Below, piece after piece: positions 18,261-24,883 of a DNA stretch of 24,883 nucleotides. The notes below the pieces were generated by a model. It was not told the DNA's origin. It searched no databases and saw nothing but the letters and a program-made list of their open reading frames with translations. The position numbers and the translations under genes are program-made. Source of the DNA: JBCBKZ01 sp039026975. Lineage in GTDB: Bacteria; Bacteroidota; Bacteroidia; J057. The stretch's first letter is position 1. Each line of letters starts with the position of its first letter. Where the stretch lies: positions 1 through 24,883 of the forward strand of contig JBCCLI010000047.1 of NCBI GenBank assembly GCA_039026975.1, in the 5' to 3' direction.

Positions 18261-19283
18261 TTATTTTGGCCTGAAATCGGGATTTTGGATGAACGCTGGA
18301 TCACTAAGGGCCTTCAGAAAAGCGATAAGGTTCTGCTTTTCTTGTTCGGAGAATTCAATATTATCTAAGAGAATACTCTGATTTCTGTGCTTATTCCCTC
18401 CTTTAGCATAATGATCTACTACCTCTTCCAGCGTGCTCATACTACCATCATGCATATAAGGTCCGGTGTATTCTATATTTCTTAAACTCGGAACCTTAAA
18501 CTTCCCTTCATCATTATCTCTTCCGGTAACTCTTCTTCTTCCTTCATCTTGATATTCTGAATATAGGCCGTTATTCTGAAAGGAGAAATCAGTGAAAAAG
18601 GGTTCTGTGTGGCAGTGGAAGCACTCGCCTCTCTGGTGATTAAAAAATAAATTCATCCCCCGCCTTTCAGAGTCAGTTAAGGCGTTCTCATCTCCTGCCA
18701 CGTACCTATCATAAGCTGAATTGGCGCTGACCAGGGTTCTTTCGAACGCGGCCAGAGCCTTGACTAACCTGTCAGTAGTAGGAGGCCCTCCAAATGCTTG
18801 TTGGAAATCTTGTGGATAGGTAGGATGATTCTCCAACTTTCGGATTACATCTGCCAGGTCAGAGGCCATCTCCAGGGGGTTTATGATAGGGTGGATGGCT
18901 TGTTCTTCTAAACTGGGGTTAGACCCATCCCAAAAAAAGCTGTTAGCATACGCGAGATTGACAATAGGCATGGAATTCCGGTCTCCTACTGCACCTTCTA
19001 CCCCCCTACTGTTCTTCAGTAGATCCGTAAAAGAAAAGGCAGGATCATGACAGGAAGCACAAGAAACAGTAGCGTCCTTGGAGAGAATAGGATCAAAGAA
19101 TAGTTGTTTTCCCAGTGCTACTCTGTCTACCGTTAGCGGATTATCTTCAGGCACAGGAAGAGGAGGGAAGTGGGCGGGCAGGCTCACTTCGTATCTTTCT
19201 GCTAACTCTGGGCCATCATCATCACAGCTGTTAGTAAGTAGCAAGAGTGTTGAAAGGAGTGTAACGGGAAGTATATATCTCAT
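18261..19283 (-). CDS. MbnH/MauG-like diheme cytochrome c protein, lipoprotein (MbnH-2)
   Basis: A 340-residue diheme protein of the cytochrome c peroxidase/MauG superfamily. The signal ends in a lipobox (LLLLTNSC, Cys 20), so it is a predicted lipoprotein facing the periplasm. The two heme sites are CASCH (75-79) and CFHCH (221-225). Other family features: FFWDG with Trp 118, in the position of the Trp between the two hemes (Trp94 in Pseudomonas CcpA); Glu 138 twenty residues later, matching CcpA Glu114; YMHDG at 276-280; and HYAKGG with Tyr 292 where classical peroxidases have the Met ligand and MauG has Tyr. No His equivalent to CcpA His71 is seen. These features favour a MauG/MbnH-type oxidase over a plain peroxidase. 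It starts 12 bases after MbnP-2 and is the last gene of the operon. Confidence 0.85.
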   Translation of the reverse strand: MRYILPVTLLSTLLLLTNSCDDDGPELAERYEVSLPAHFPPLPVPEDNPLTVDRVALGKQLFFDPILSKDATVSCASCHDPAFSFTDLLKNSRGVEGAVGDRNSMPIVNLAYANSFFWDGSNPSLEEQAIHPIINPLEMASDLADVIRKLENHPTYPQDFQQAFGGPPTTDRLVKALAAFERTLVSANSAYDRYVAGDENALTDSERRGMNLFFNHQRGECFHCHTEPFFTDFSFQNNGLYSEYQDEGRRRVTGRDNDEGKFKVPSLRNIEYTGPYMHDGSMSTLEEVVDHYAKGGNKHRNQSILLDNIEFSEQEKQNLIAFLKALSDPAFIQNPDFRPK

Positions 19284-19295
19284 AAAAATGTAGCA

Positions 19296-20123
19296 CTAGA
19301 AAGGGAGCTTGAATAGTGCACCACTTACCAGATTATCTGTTATTTCTACGGACAGGTTAAACTGTTCTCCAGGCACGCTATGCGTAAAGTTCTGGATGTG
19401 CATACTTATGGTGTCCTGTTCATTATAGAAGAACCTGTTTATATCCATTTCTATGATGAACTGGAGTTCTCTTCCTGATTCTATGGTGAAAGCGTCTTGT
19501 GGCCTGAGGTAGCTTACCTCTCTGTAGATTTGATTAGGAGAATTAACAGAGTCTCTCCCTGTATGATAGACTAACGACTGGTCTAATACTGCACCTGTCA
19601 TTTCCTGACTTGCATCTATCTTCCCTTCTAAAGAAATGAATTTATAACCTGTACGCCATGACCAGTACATGGAGGTATTCACGCTAAGGGGATGATCAGT
19701 GGCATAATCTGCCGGGCTGGTATTCATATTTTCAGGTACGCCTATTCCAAACTTTACTCCCGCATAGGTACCCGCAGGAACATTCTCAAAAAGGGAAAAG
19801 GTACCTGCCCCATGACTTACCCCACGTGTAACCGTTTCTCTGACTAGATCAAACAGTTCAATATCAGCTAAGGGAAGTTCTTCCCCACTTTCTTTCACCA
19901 GGCGTATGTTAGCTATATACATTTTAAATTCATCTAACTGGTAAGTACGTCCCTGTATGTTCTGATAGGGTCTACCAGCTATAAAATCTTGCCCTCCTAC
20001 AGTAGGCCTGAGGTTCAACTCAAAGGCTCCTGCTTCTGTAGGGTTCTCTCCTCTATCACAAGCAGTCATGAGTAGCATACCAGCTAATAAGAGCGCAACC
20101 CCACTAAATATATAACTTTTCAT
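19296..20123 (-). CDS. MbnP-like lipoprotein (MbnP-2)
   Basis: A 275-residue MbnP-family protein, periplasmic and lipid-anchored by a lipobox (LMTAC, Cys 22). MbnP proteins bind copper after the partner MbnH oxidises a Trp to kynurenine (known for Methylosinus). The family segments are RPTVGGQDF (39-47), DEFKMYIANI, and the core HPLSV...SMYWSWRTGYKFISLEG (144-167) with Trp 154 and Trp 156, followed by VYHTGRD (His 187). An upstream in-frame start at 20183 would add 20 residues, overlap the preceding gene and put charged sequence before the signal, so ATG 20123 is preferred; AAGGAAGAA lies just upstream. It is 49 bases after MbnH-1 and 12 before MbnH-2, which suggests a tight pair with MbnH-2. 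Confidence 0.85.
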   Translation of the reverse strand: MKSYIFSGVALLLAGMLLMTACDRGENPTEAGAFELNLRPTVGGQDFIAGRPYQNIQGRTYQLDEFKMYIANIRLVKESGEELPLADIELFDLVRETVTRGVSHGAGTFSLFENVPAGTYAGVKFGIGVPENMNTSPADYATDHPLSVNTSMYWSWRTGYKFISLEGKIDASQEMTGAVLDQSLVYHTGRDSVNSPNQIYREVSYLRPQDAFTIESGRELQFIIEMDINRFFYNEQDTISMHIQNFTHSVPGEQFNLSVEITDNLVSGALFKLPF

Positions 20124-20172
20124 TTTTATATTCTTCCTTTTGTAAATACATACAATTGTCTGTTTCCTCCCC

Positions 20173-21219
20173 CTATGGTTCAAGGAGGAATTCTGAATTC
20201 TGGATGAAGTGCTTATCCGTTAAGCTATGAAGAAAGGCTATTAAGTCTTGTTTCTCTTGCTTAGTGAGAGAGAGCGGTTTAATAAGTGGGTGCTGGTTAA
20301 TGTGGCCAGCCCCTCCCTGATCATAATGTGCTATCACTTCCTCCAGGCTTTCCATACGGCCATCATGCATATAGGGGGCTGTCAGCCCTATATTTCTGAG
20401 AGTAGGCACCTTAAATTTACCTATATCCTCTTCTCTCAGGCTAACCCTGTATCTACCTTGATCTACATATTCTGTTTCCAGTCCTATATTCTCAAAAGAG
20501 AAATTGGTGAAGTTAGGACCACTATGGCAGCTAGCACAAGCTGTGCGTGGGCTAAAAAATAAGTCCCGTCCTCTCACAGCCTCTGCAGACAAATATCCGG
20601 GATCATTTTCCCGCTGAGCCAGGTCATAAGGAGATTGGTAACTAATCATAGTCCGCTCAAAAGACGCGAGCGCCCTTGTCAATACAAACAGATCCATAGG
20701 CCTTCCGTAAGCTTCCATGGCTAAGTCTTGATAGACTGTATTATTAGTCAATCTCACGGCTAGGTCTGCTGCATTAAAGCCAAGCTCATCATTATTACAG
20801 ATAGGTCCCAGCACCTGACGCTCCAGGCTAGGACTACCTCCCTCTACGAAGAAGTATGGATGATAAGCTATGTTGGTGAGGGTAGGCACATTTCTGAAGC
20901 CTATCCTTCCTTCTATACCCACAGAAATAGGATGATGATCCGCTAAACCAGCACTGAGTAAATGACAACTGGCACAAGACATACTAGAATCTATGGAAAG
21001 CATATTATCATAAAACAGCGCCTTCCCTAAGGTAACGCTCACTTGAGTGAGGGGATTATCTTCTGGAATAGGAGGTGAGGGGAAGCCTTTCGGAAGAGAA
21101 AGTTCATACCTAGCCAAGGAAGAACCCGCAGCTTCTCTCTTGGCAGGATGGGAGGTAGTAAGCAAAAGGATAATAGCTCCTGCTACTCCCATAATCTTAT
21201 ATGTGGTTAAAAGCTTCAT
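20173..21219 (-). CDS. MbnH/MauG-like diheme cytochrome c protein with atypical inter-heme residue (MbnH-1)
   Basis: A 348-residue relative of the downstream MbnH-2, with a signal peptide (about residues 8-25) but no lipobox Cys, so it is soluble periplasmic or held by its N-terminus. Heme sites CASCH at 82-86 and CASCH at 228-232. Glu 145 matches the catalytic Glu of the family, and HYDQGG has Tyr 299 where MauG has Tyr. The odd feature is the sequence FFVEGG: Val 125 takes the place of the inter-heme Trp, exactly 20 residues before Glu 145, as the Trp is in MbnH-2 and in Pseudomonas CcpA. The rest of the protein is intact with no frameshift. The start ATG 21219 follows a perfect hairpin at 21229-21255. 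It follows MbnP-1, its probable partner. Confidence 0.85.
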   Translation of the reverse strand: MKLLTTYKIMGVAGAIILLLTTSHPAKREAAGSSLARYELSLPKGFPSPPIPEDNPLTQVSVTLGKALFYDNMLSIDSSMSCASCHLLSAGLADHHPISVGIEGRIGFRNVPTLTNIAYHPYFFVEGGSPSLERQVLGPICNNDELGFNAADLAVRLTNNTVYQDLAMEAYGRPMDLFVLTRALASFERTMISYQSPYDLAQRENDPGYLSAEAVRGRDLFFSPRTACASCHSGPNFTNFSFENIGLETEYVDQGRYRVSLREEDIGKFKVPTLRNIGLTAPYMHDGRMESLEEVIAHYDQGGAGHINQHPLIKPLSLTKQEKQDLIAFLHSLTDKHFIQNSEFLLEP

Positions 21220-21228
21220 ATAAGAATA

Positions 21229-21255
21229 GTAGGAGAATGGATTTCATTCTCCTAC
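21229..21255 (-). promoter_or_regulatory. Perfect intercistronic hairpin before MbnH-1
   Basis: gtaggagaatg (21229-21239) and cattctcctac (21245-21255) are fully complementary 11-base arms around a 5-base loop. It lies between MbnP-1 (stop at 21274) and the ATG of MbnH-1 at 21219, ten bases upstream of that ATG. No T-run follows, so mRNA processing, stability or translation control is more likely than termination. Confidence 0.6.
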
Positions 21256-21273
21256 CGAATCTCAGGTGGATTT

Positions 21274-22056
21274 TTAGGGCATAAACATAAATACTGAGGG
21301 AGCATTATCTGCTATGGTTTTGGCTATAACGGGAAAGTCCCCGGTATGAGAGATTAAGTCAGAAGTCAGGTCTAGCCCATTTAGAAAACCTGCATAGTCA
21401 ATCATGACATTTATCATGTTAGTCTCACTAGCTACTTCCATGTCTATGGAGAGAGATATATTTCTCAGGTTACTATCCTTTCCTATGTGATATTCAAAGG
21501 GAGCTTCAGGGGTTCCATCCCCATCAGCATCAGCCAGCCCTTCTAGCTTGATAAATTGGTATCCTGCATCCCAGTTCCAATGCATGGAAGGATTTTTAGG
21601 AGCCAGGGGATGATCTGCCGGATAGGTAGTAGGATCTGAGTGGTTAGTTAAAGAGTCTACTCCTACATTAAAAGTGAGTCTACTTTTACTTCCTTTAGAA
21701 ATTTCACCTGCATCATACATATGCTGGCTTCCTTGTACGAGCAGGTACTTACCAGGCTCGTCTGTAGTATTTCCTCCGCTAAGTTGTAGGCCTGAAACGT
21801 AGAACTGTGCCACAGAAAACCTAATACTAACCCCATTTACCTCATATGTATTTCTAAAGGATAAATCTTGACCGTTTACCGTAGGGTGAAAGTGAATCCT
21901 AAGCTCTGGTAGCCTACAAGAGCCATCACTGGATTCCGCATCAGGATCAAAATTGATAGAATTAGGATCCGTACATCCTGTATTCTCTTCGCAGGAGGTG
22001 AAGATACATGCGGAAGTCAAAAGGAGGAGAATAAATAAGTTTCTATATAGGTTCAT
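21274..22056 (-). CDS. MbnP-like lipoprotein (MbnP-1)
   Basis: A 260-residue MbnP-family protein. The N-terminus is a lipoprotein signal with Cys 17 (LTSAC) or, more likely, Cys 22 (FTSC). A short Cys- and Asp-rich motif of the type CTDPxSxNFDPxA...DGSC at 28-47, common as a linker in Bacteroidota secreted proteins, precedes the MbnP domain. Domain features: IHFHPTVNGQD (54-64; His 55 and His 57), HPLAP...SMHWNWDAGYQFIKLEG (149-173) with Trp 160 and Trp 162, and YHIGKD (His 190). MbnP-2 has Tyr where this protein has His 159 next to the first Trp. It starts 30 bases after the beta-barrel gene. Copper binding is inferred from family; which Trp is modified cannot be read here. Confidence 0.85.
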   Translation of the reverse strand: MNLYRNLFILLLLTSACIFTSCEENTGCTDPNSINFDPDAESSDGSCRLPELRIHFHPTVNGQDLSFRNTYEVNGVSIRFSVAQFYVSGLQLSGGNTTDEPGKYLLVQGSQHMYDAGEISKGSKSRLTFNVGVDSLTNHSDPTTYPADHPLAPKNPSMHWNWDAGYQFIKLEGLADADGDGTPEAPFEYHIGKDSNLRNISLSIDMEVASETNMINVMIDYAGFLNGLDLTSDLISHTGDFPVIAKTIADNAPSVFMFMP

Positions 22057-22086
22057 GTTAAGAATGTGATATGGTCTTTAAATTAC

Positions 22087-22977
22087 TTAGAACAAATAGC
22101 TTAATCTGAATTGGAAGCGTGATTTGGCAACAATGTTGCCTTGAGCGTAATTTTGAGTAATTGGAGGTTGGAAATTTACCCCTAAAGCGTAATTCTCTCC
22201 TACCAATGATTCCAAGCCGGTAGAAAGATATTGACCATTTCCTCCTGTGAAAAACTGATAATATCCTTCTTGCACGTCCTGGCTCAAGTACTCTGTATAT
22301 AATCCAGTGTAAAGCATAACGGAATACCCTACCCGTCTGTACCAGTACCCTAAAAAAGCATGTATACTGAGCTGGTCTCCAAAGCGGTACCCTGAGGAGT
22401 TCACCGTAGTCCACCTTCCAAAAATATCCAGTTGGTAGTTCCAGTTGGCCTTGGCCAGTGTATACCTTAGGCGGCCTAGGTAATCCAGGCTCCCACTCCC
22501 TAATTGGTAATTGGTGGGTAGGGCGGTTAGCTGTATCTCATCCTGGAACTCACCTGTAGGGAGTTTTAGCCCCAGGCCTACATCTAAGGTGTAGGTATAG
22601 GGTGAAAGTGAGGGGGCTAGGCCAGGAAGTAGTCTGTACATGAGCATGAGGCTCATATCTCCTAACCCCTCTGCCCTAAAAGGTTGGTCCTCTTGGTGTA
22701 GGGTATTTATGCGGTACGGGAGGACGGTCATCAACTGTAGGCGCTCTGAGGCTTTCCAGTTCAACTGTAAGCCCAATAGCTGGAAGTGGTCTACGCTTGA
22801 GGAAGCAGGTGTTTCTCTGCTAGACCTCAGGGACTGCCAGCTCAACCCAACAAAGCTACTTTGTTGGTGAGGCATGAGAGAAAGCCCCCCTGACCCTACG
22901 CAGCCACAAACATCACATGCATGGGCAGGTAGAGGCAGGATAAAGCAGAGCACCATACTCCAAAAAGTTATTTTCAT
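22087..22977 (-). CDS. Outer-membrane beta-barrel protein with N-terminal CDVCGC motif
   Basis: A 296-residue protein. The signal peptide runs to about residue 20 (LPLPAHA), and the mature protein begins CDVCGCVGSGG, a cluster of three cysteines (21, 24, 26) that could bind copper or another soft metal. The remainder shows alternating aromatic/polar strands ending in the C-terminal FRLSYLF, with a terminal Phe, as in Gram-negative outer-membrane barrels; it resembles Bacteroidota proteins annotated as transporters. There is no TonB plug domain, so it is not a TonB-dependent receptor. It is separated from MbnP-1 by 30 bases and follows the small Cys-motif protein by about 61 bases, placing it in the operon. 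A role in substrate or metal passage for the MbnP/MbnH pairs is inference. Confidence 0.72.
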   Translation of the reverse strand: MKITFWSMVLCFILPLPAHACDVCGCVGSGGLSLMPHQQSSFVGLSWQSLRSSRETPASSSVDHFQLLGLQLNWKASERLQLMTVLPYRINTLHQEDQPFRAEGLGDMSLMLMYRLLPGLAPSLSPYTYTLDVGLGLKLPTGEFQDEIQLTALPTNYQLGSGSLDYLGRLRYTLAKANWNYQLDIFGRWTTVNSSGYRFGDQLSIHAFLGYWYRRVGYSVMLYTGLYTEYLSQDVQEGYYQFFTGGNGQYLSTGLESLVGENYALGVNFQPPITQNYAQGNIVAKSRFQFRLSYLF

Positions 22978-23038
22978 GAGTATGCTGTATTGAATGTAGA
23001 AAGAAAATAAGTTCTATAAGCTGATGGGAAATAGAAAG

Positions 23039-23422
23039 TCAGGAGAGATCCGGAGGAGGGGTATCTGGTTGTAGAAGGGTAGAAAGCAGAAACCAATCTG
23101 CCTCGTTAGACTGAGTAGACACAATGGAATGAGGCTGTTCCACTATTTCAGCCTTGGTAGCGTAGAATGGGATCCTTTCCTTTTCCCAGTCCGGCATCAC
23201 GGGCGGTTGGGAGGTTTTTGCTTCCTGCTGCTGCTCCAGCTGAGCTATTTTTTTCATTAGGTAGCACTTCCCCTTACAGTTTAGGTTAGGACGTGCTCTG
23301 TTCTCGCAAAGTTCTTGAGAAATGTAGGATTGGTTAACCTTAAATTGGATAAAAAGGAATAGGGGCCGCAGAGGCGCAGCTAATAGGAACAAAGTAAATA
23401 ATCCAACAAGAAATTTTTGCAA
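23039..23422 (-). CDS. Small Cys-motif membrane protein, first gene of the operon
   Basis: A protein of about 127 residues, start uncertain. A hydrophobic segment (KFLVGLFTLFLLAAPLRPLFLFI, in the first 25 residues from the TTG) is followed by YISQELCENRARPNLNCKGKCYLMKKI with three Cys, then a Gln/Glu-rich helix and a Pro-rich end. I recall the LCxN...CxGKCYL motif from small Bacteroidota proteins, but know no function. The frame is open to an ATG at 23629, but that extension overlaps a strong palindrome (23608-23625) and places the hydrophobic segment deep inside. There is no other in-frame ATG, so the TTG at 23422 is my preferred start (TTG 23479 is possible). The conserved Cys suggest metal or disulfide function near the copper-related genes downstream. 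Confidence 0.65.
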   Translation of the reverse strand: MQKFLVGLFTLFLLAAPLRPLFLFIQFKVNQSYISQELCENRARPNLNCKGKCYLMKKIAQLEQQQEAKTSQPPVMPDWEKERIPFYATKAEIVEQPHSIVSTQSNEADWFLLSTLLQPDTPPPDLS

Positions 23423-23499
23423 TTGAACGATTTTGTTCTCTAAGGGTAAAGATAAGTAGCTTTCCTTTTTTATAAGCAAACAAAAGTCACTCGCCCTGA

Positions 23500-23524
23500 A
23501 AAAGTGCGATACAGTAGCACTTTT
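23500..23524. repeat. Inverted repeat in the operon leader
   Basis: aaaagtgc (23500-23507) and gcactttt (23517-23524) are perfect 8-base arms around 9 bases. It lies upstream of the preferred start of the first operon gene. It may be an RNA hairpin or an operator. Confidence 0.45.
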
Positions 23525-23607
23525 CACCGACTTAGTATAGAGAAAAAGAAATATATTTTCAGAGGACAATTGGGTGTTTGGAAAGTATCCTCTAATAGAT
23601 TCGGAAA

Positions 23608-23625
23608 TAACCCAAAATTGGGTTA
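23608..23625. promoter_or_regulatory. Perfect 8+2+8 palindrome, candidate operator
   Basis: TAACCCAA-AA-TTGGGTTA has two perfect 8-base arms and lies in the divergent region between the MbnP/MbnH operon and dxs. Such symmetric sites often bind dimeric repressors. It falls inside the upstream open extension of the first operon gene, which argues against that extension being translated. Confidence 0.5.
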
Positions 23626-23629
23626 ACAT

Positions 23630-23645
23630 TGTTCTAATTCGAACA
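23630..23645. promoter_or_regulatory. Imperfect palindrome TGTTC-N6-GAACA, candidate operator
   Basis: TGTTCTAATTCGAACA has symmetric TGTTC and GAACA arms and an AATT centre; only one symmetric pair of positions is unmatched. It lies five bases from the 23608-23625 palindrome and about 70 bases before the dxs start. It could serve dxs, the operon, or both. Confidence 0.4.
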
Positions 23646-23717
23646 TTTCCCCTGAACGCCCGTTTTAACTCTACTATTCTACTCGACTAAATCCTGAAAA
23701 AAATTTACCCGTTTCCT

Positions 23718-24883
23718 ATGAAAGTTGAACCTGGTTCTTTACTAGCCAAAGTAGATACCCCCAATGATCTGAGAAAGCTACAAGCGGAAGAATTATATGA
23801 CTTTTGCCAGGAGCTTAGAGACTTTATTATTTCTACTGTAAGTGTAAATGGCGGACATTTTGGTGCTAGTTTAGGAGTAGTGGAGTTAACTACTGCTATT
23901 CATTATGTATTTGATACTCCTAAGGATCAGTTGATCTGGGATGTAGGGCACCAGGCCTATGGACACAAAATCCTGACTGGGAGAAGGGATAATTTTCACA
24001 CTAACAGGAAGTATGGCGGGCTTTCAGGCTTTCCTAAAAGATCAGAATCAGAGTATGATACTTTCGGAGTAGGTCACTCCTCTACCTCTATCTCTGCAGG
24101 TGTAGGGATGGCCATAGCTAACCAGTATCAAAACGACGACCGACAAATTATAACAGTTATAGGAGATGGGGCCATGACAGGTGGAATGGCGTTTGAAGCG
24201 CTTAATCATGGAGGGTGGGAGAAGGCGAATATGCTAGTTGTGCTAAATGACAACTGCATGTCTATTGATCCTAATGTAGGGGCGCTTAAAGAGTACCTAA
24301 CAGATATTTCTACTTCCGGTACTTATAATAAGCTTAGAAATGATTTATGGAATCTATTAGGGAAGCTTAATAAGTTTGGTCCCAAGGCCAGATCTGTGGC
24401 GTCTAAGCTGGAAATGGCCCTTACCGCTACCGTCACTAAGCCTGGAATGTTATTTGAAGCTTTAGGGTTCAGGTATTTTGGGCCTATAGATGGTCATGAC
24501 ATAAACCATCTGGTCAGGGTGATGGATGATCTCAAAAAGATTCCAGGTCCTAAGTTACTGCACTGCTTGACAGTTAAAGGTAAAGGATTCAAACTAGCTG
24601 AAGAGAATCAGACGAAATGGCATGCTCCTGGCCTTTTTGATAAGATTACAGGAGAAATTCAGAAGCCAGTTATAGATACCCCTCAGCCTCCTAAGTACCA
24701 GGATGTGTTTGGGCATACCATCATTGAACTGGCGAAAGAAAATGAAAAAATTATGGGGGTGACCCCCGCTATGCCTAGTGGGTGCAGCCTAAAATATATG
24801 TTGGCAGAGATGCCTGACAGATCCTTTGATGTAGGGATAGCGGAGCAGCACGCAGTTACGTTCTCTGCTGGTCTAGCCACACA
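23718..24883 (+). CDS. dxs: 1-deoxy-D-xylulose-5-phosphate synthase, 3'-truncated by the window edge
   Basis: Thiamine-diphosphate enzyme that condenses pyruvate and glyceraldehyde 3-phosphate to DXP, the first step of the MEP isoprenoid pathway, in the cytoplasm. The frame runs from ATG 23718 (MKVEPGSLLAKVDTPNDLRKL) to the end, giving about 388 of an expected 620-640 residues. Key features: NGGHFGASLG (His 47), VGHQAYGHKILTGRR, GVGHSSTSISAG (His 120), the ThDP motif GDGAMTGGMAFEAL (149-162) with LNDNCMSIDPNVGALKEYL, FGPIDGHD, and VGIAEQHAVT with Glu 376 in the place of the catalytic Glu (about 370 in E. coli). It is divergent from the MbnP/MbnH operon and shares its promoter region. Confidence 0.96.
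   Translation, partial: MKVEPGSLLAKVDTPNDLRKLQAEELYDFCQELRDFIISTVSVNGGHFGASLGVVELTTAIHYVFDTPKDQLIWDVGHQAYGHKILTGRRDNFHTNRKYGGLSGFPKRSESEYDTFGVGHSSTSISAGVGMAIANQYQNDDRQIITVIGDGAMTGGMAFEALNHGGWEKANMLVVLNDNCMSIDPNVGALKEYLTDISTSGTYNKLRNDLWNLLGKLNKFGPKARSVASKLEMALTATVTKPGMLFEALGFRYFGPIDGHDINHLVRVMDDLKKIPGPKLLHCLTVKGKGFKLAEENQTKWHAPGLFDKITGEIQKPVIDTPQPPKYQDVFGHTIIELAKENEKIMGVTPAMPSGCSLKYMLAEMPDRSFDVGIAEQHAVTFSAGLAT

Noticed and set aside
20123..20183. Upstream in-frame ATG giving MbnP-2 20 more residues
   Set aside because: It overlaps the end of MbnH-1, adds charged residues before the signal peptide, and the ATG at 20123 has a purine-rich sequence and a proper lipoprotein signal.
18261..21219. 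Simple cytochrome c peroxidases for peroxide defence
   Set aside because: Pairing with MbnP-like genes, Tyr in place of the Met ligand and lack of the distal His favour MauG/MbnH-like proteins, although some peroxidase activity cannot be excluded.
23423..23629. N-terminal extension of the small Cys-motif protein to ATG 23629
   Set aside because: It covers a perfect palindrome and a second dyad, and moves the hydrophobic segment to residue 70. I prefer a TTG start, though this is not certain.

Overview
The window looks like chromosomal DNA from a member of the Bacteroidota, probably a Cytophagales-type organism; this is an inference from gene content. Supporting signs are a very large secreted protein with a type IX secretion (T9SS) C-terminal sorting domain, a TonB_C/TPR protein, a DUF4174 protein, an E. 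coli-type glucose-6-phosphate isomerase, a Bacteroidota-like DXS, and scarce Shine-Dalgarno sequences with several genes lacking an obvious ATG. No tRNA, rRNA, insertion sequence, phage gene or CRISPR array was seen.

Layout. (1) 1-5161: the 3' part of pgi, converging on an unknown secreted protein; a DUF4174 protein; a small two-helix membrane protein; and a TonB_C/TPR protein that ends in a terminator. (2) 5162-9191: a minus-strand T9SS-exported protein carrying five tandem 89-residue four-cysteine repeats, with its own terminator, then a long AT-rich non-coding stretch. (3) 9192-12940: a bacterial/archaeal-type glycogen debranching enzyme (GH133 type) followed by two terminator-like hairpins, converging on an S41-family protease. 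(4) 13119-17705: sucA (2-oxoglutarate dehydrogenase E1) without sucB beside it, a small unknown gene, and a GT-B glycosyltransferase. (5) 17752-18141: a degenerate response-regulator receiver domain. (6) 18261-23422, minus strand: a six-gene operon with a Cys-motif membrane protein, an outer-membrane beta-barrel, and two successive MbnP-like/MbnH-like (diheme MauG-type) pairs. (7) 23718 to the end: dxs, partial, transcribed divergently from that operon.

The most interesting part is region 6. In methanotrophs the diheme enzyme MbnH converts a tryptophan of MbnP to kynurenine so that MbnP can bind copper. Here two such pairs lie in tandem (MbnP-1, MbnH-1, MbnP-2, MbnH-2), with no methanobactin precursor recognised and with two Cys-rich envelope proteins upstream. 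Both diheme proteins have MauG-like features. MbnH-1, however, has Val where the Trp between the two hemes is expected, while MbnH-2 keeps Trp, so the two modules have probably diverged in chemistry. The divergent promoter region toward dxs contains two strong dyads that may be operators.

The other genes are mainly housekeeping carbon metabolism: glycolysis (pgi), glycogen breakdown, the TCA cycle (sucA) and isoprenoid synthesis (dxs). Between them lie secreted or envelope proteins of unknown role.
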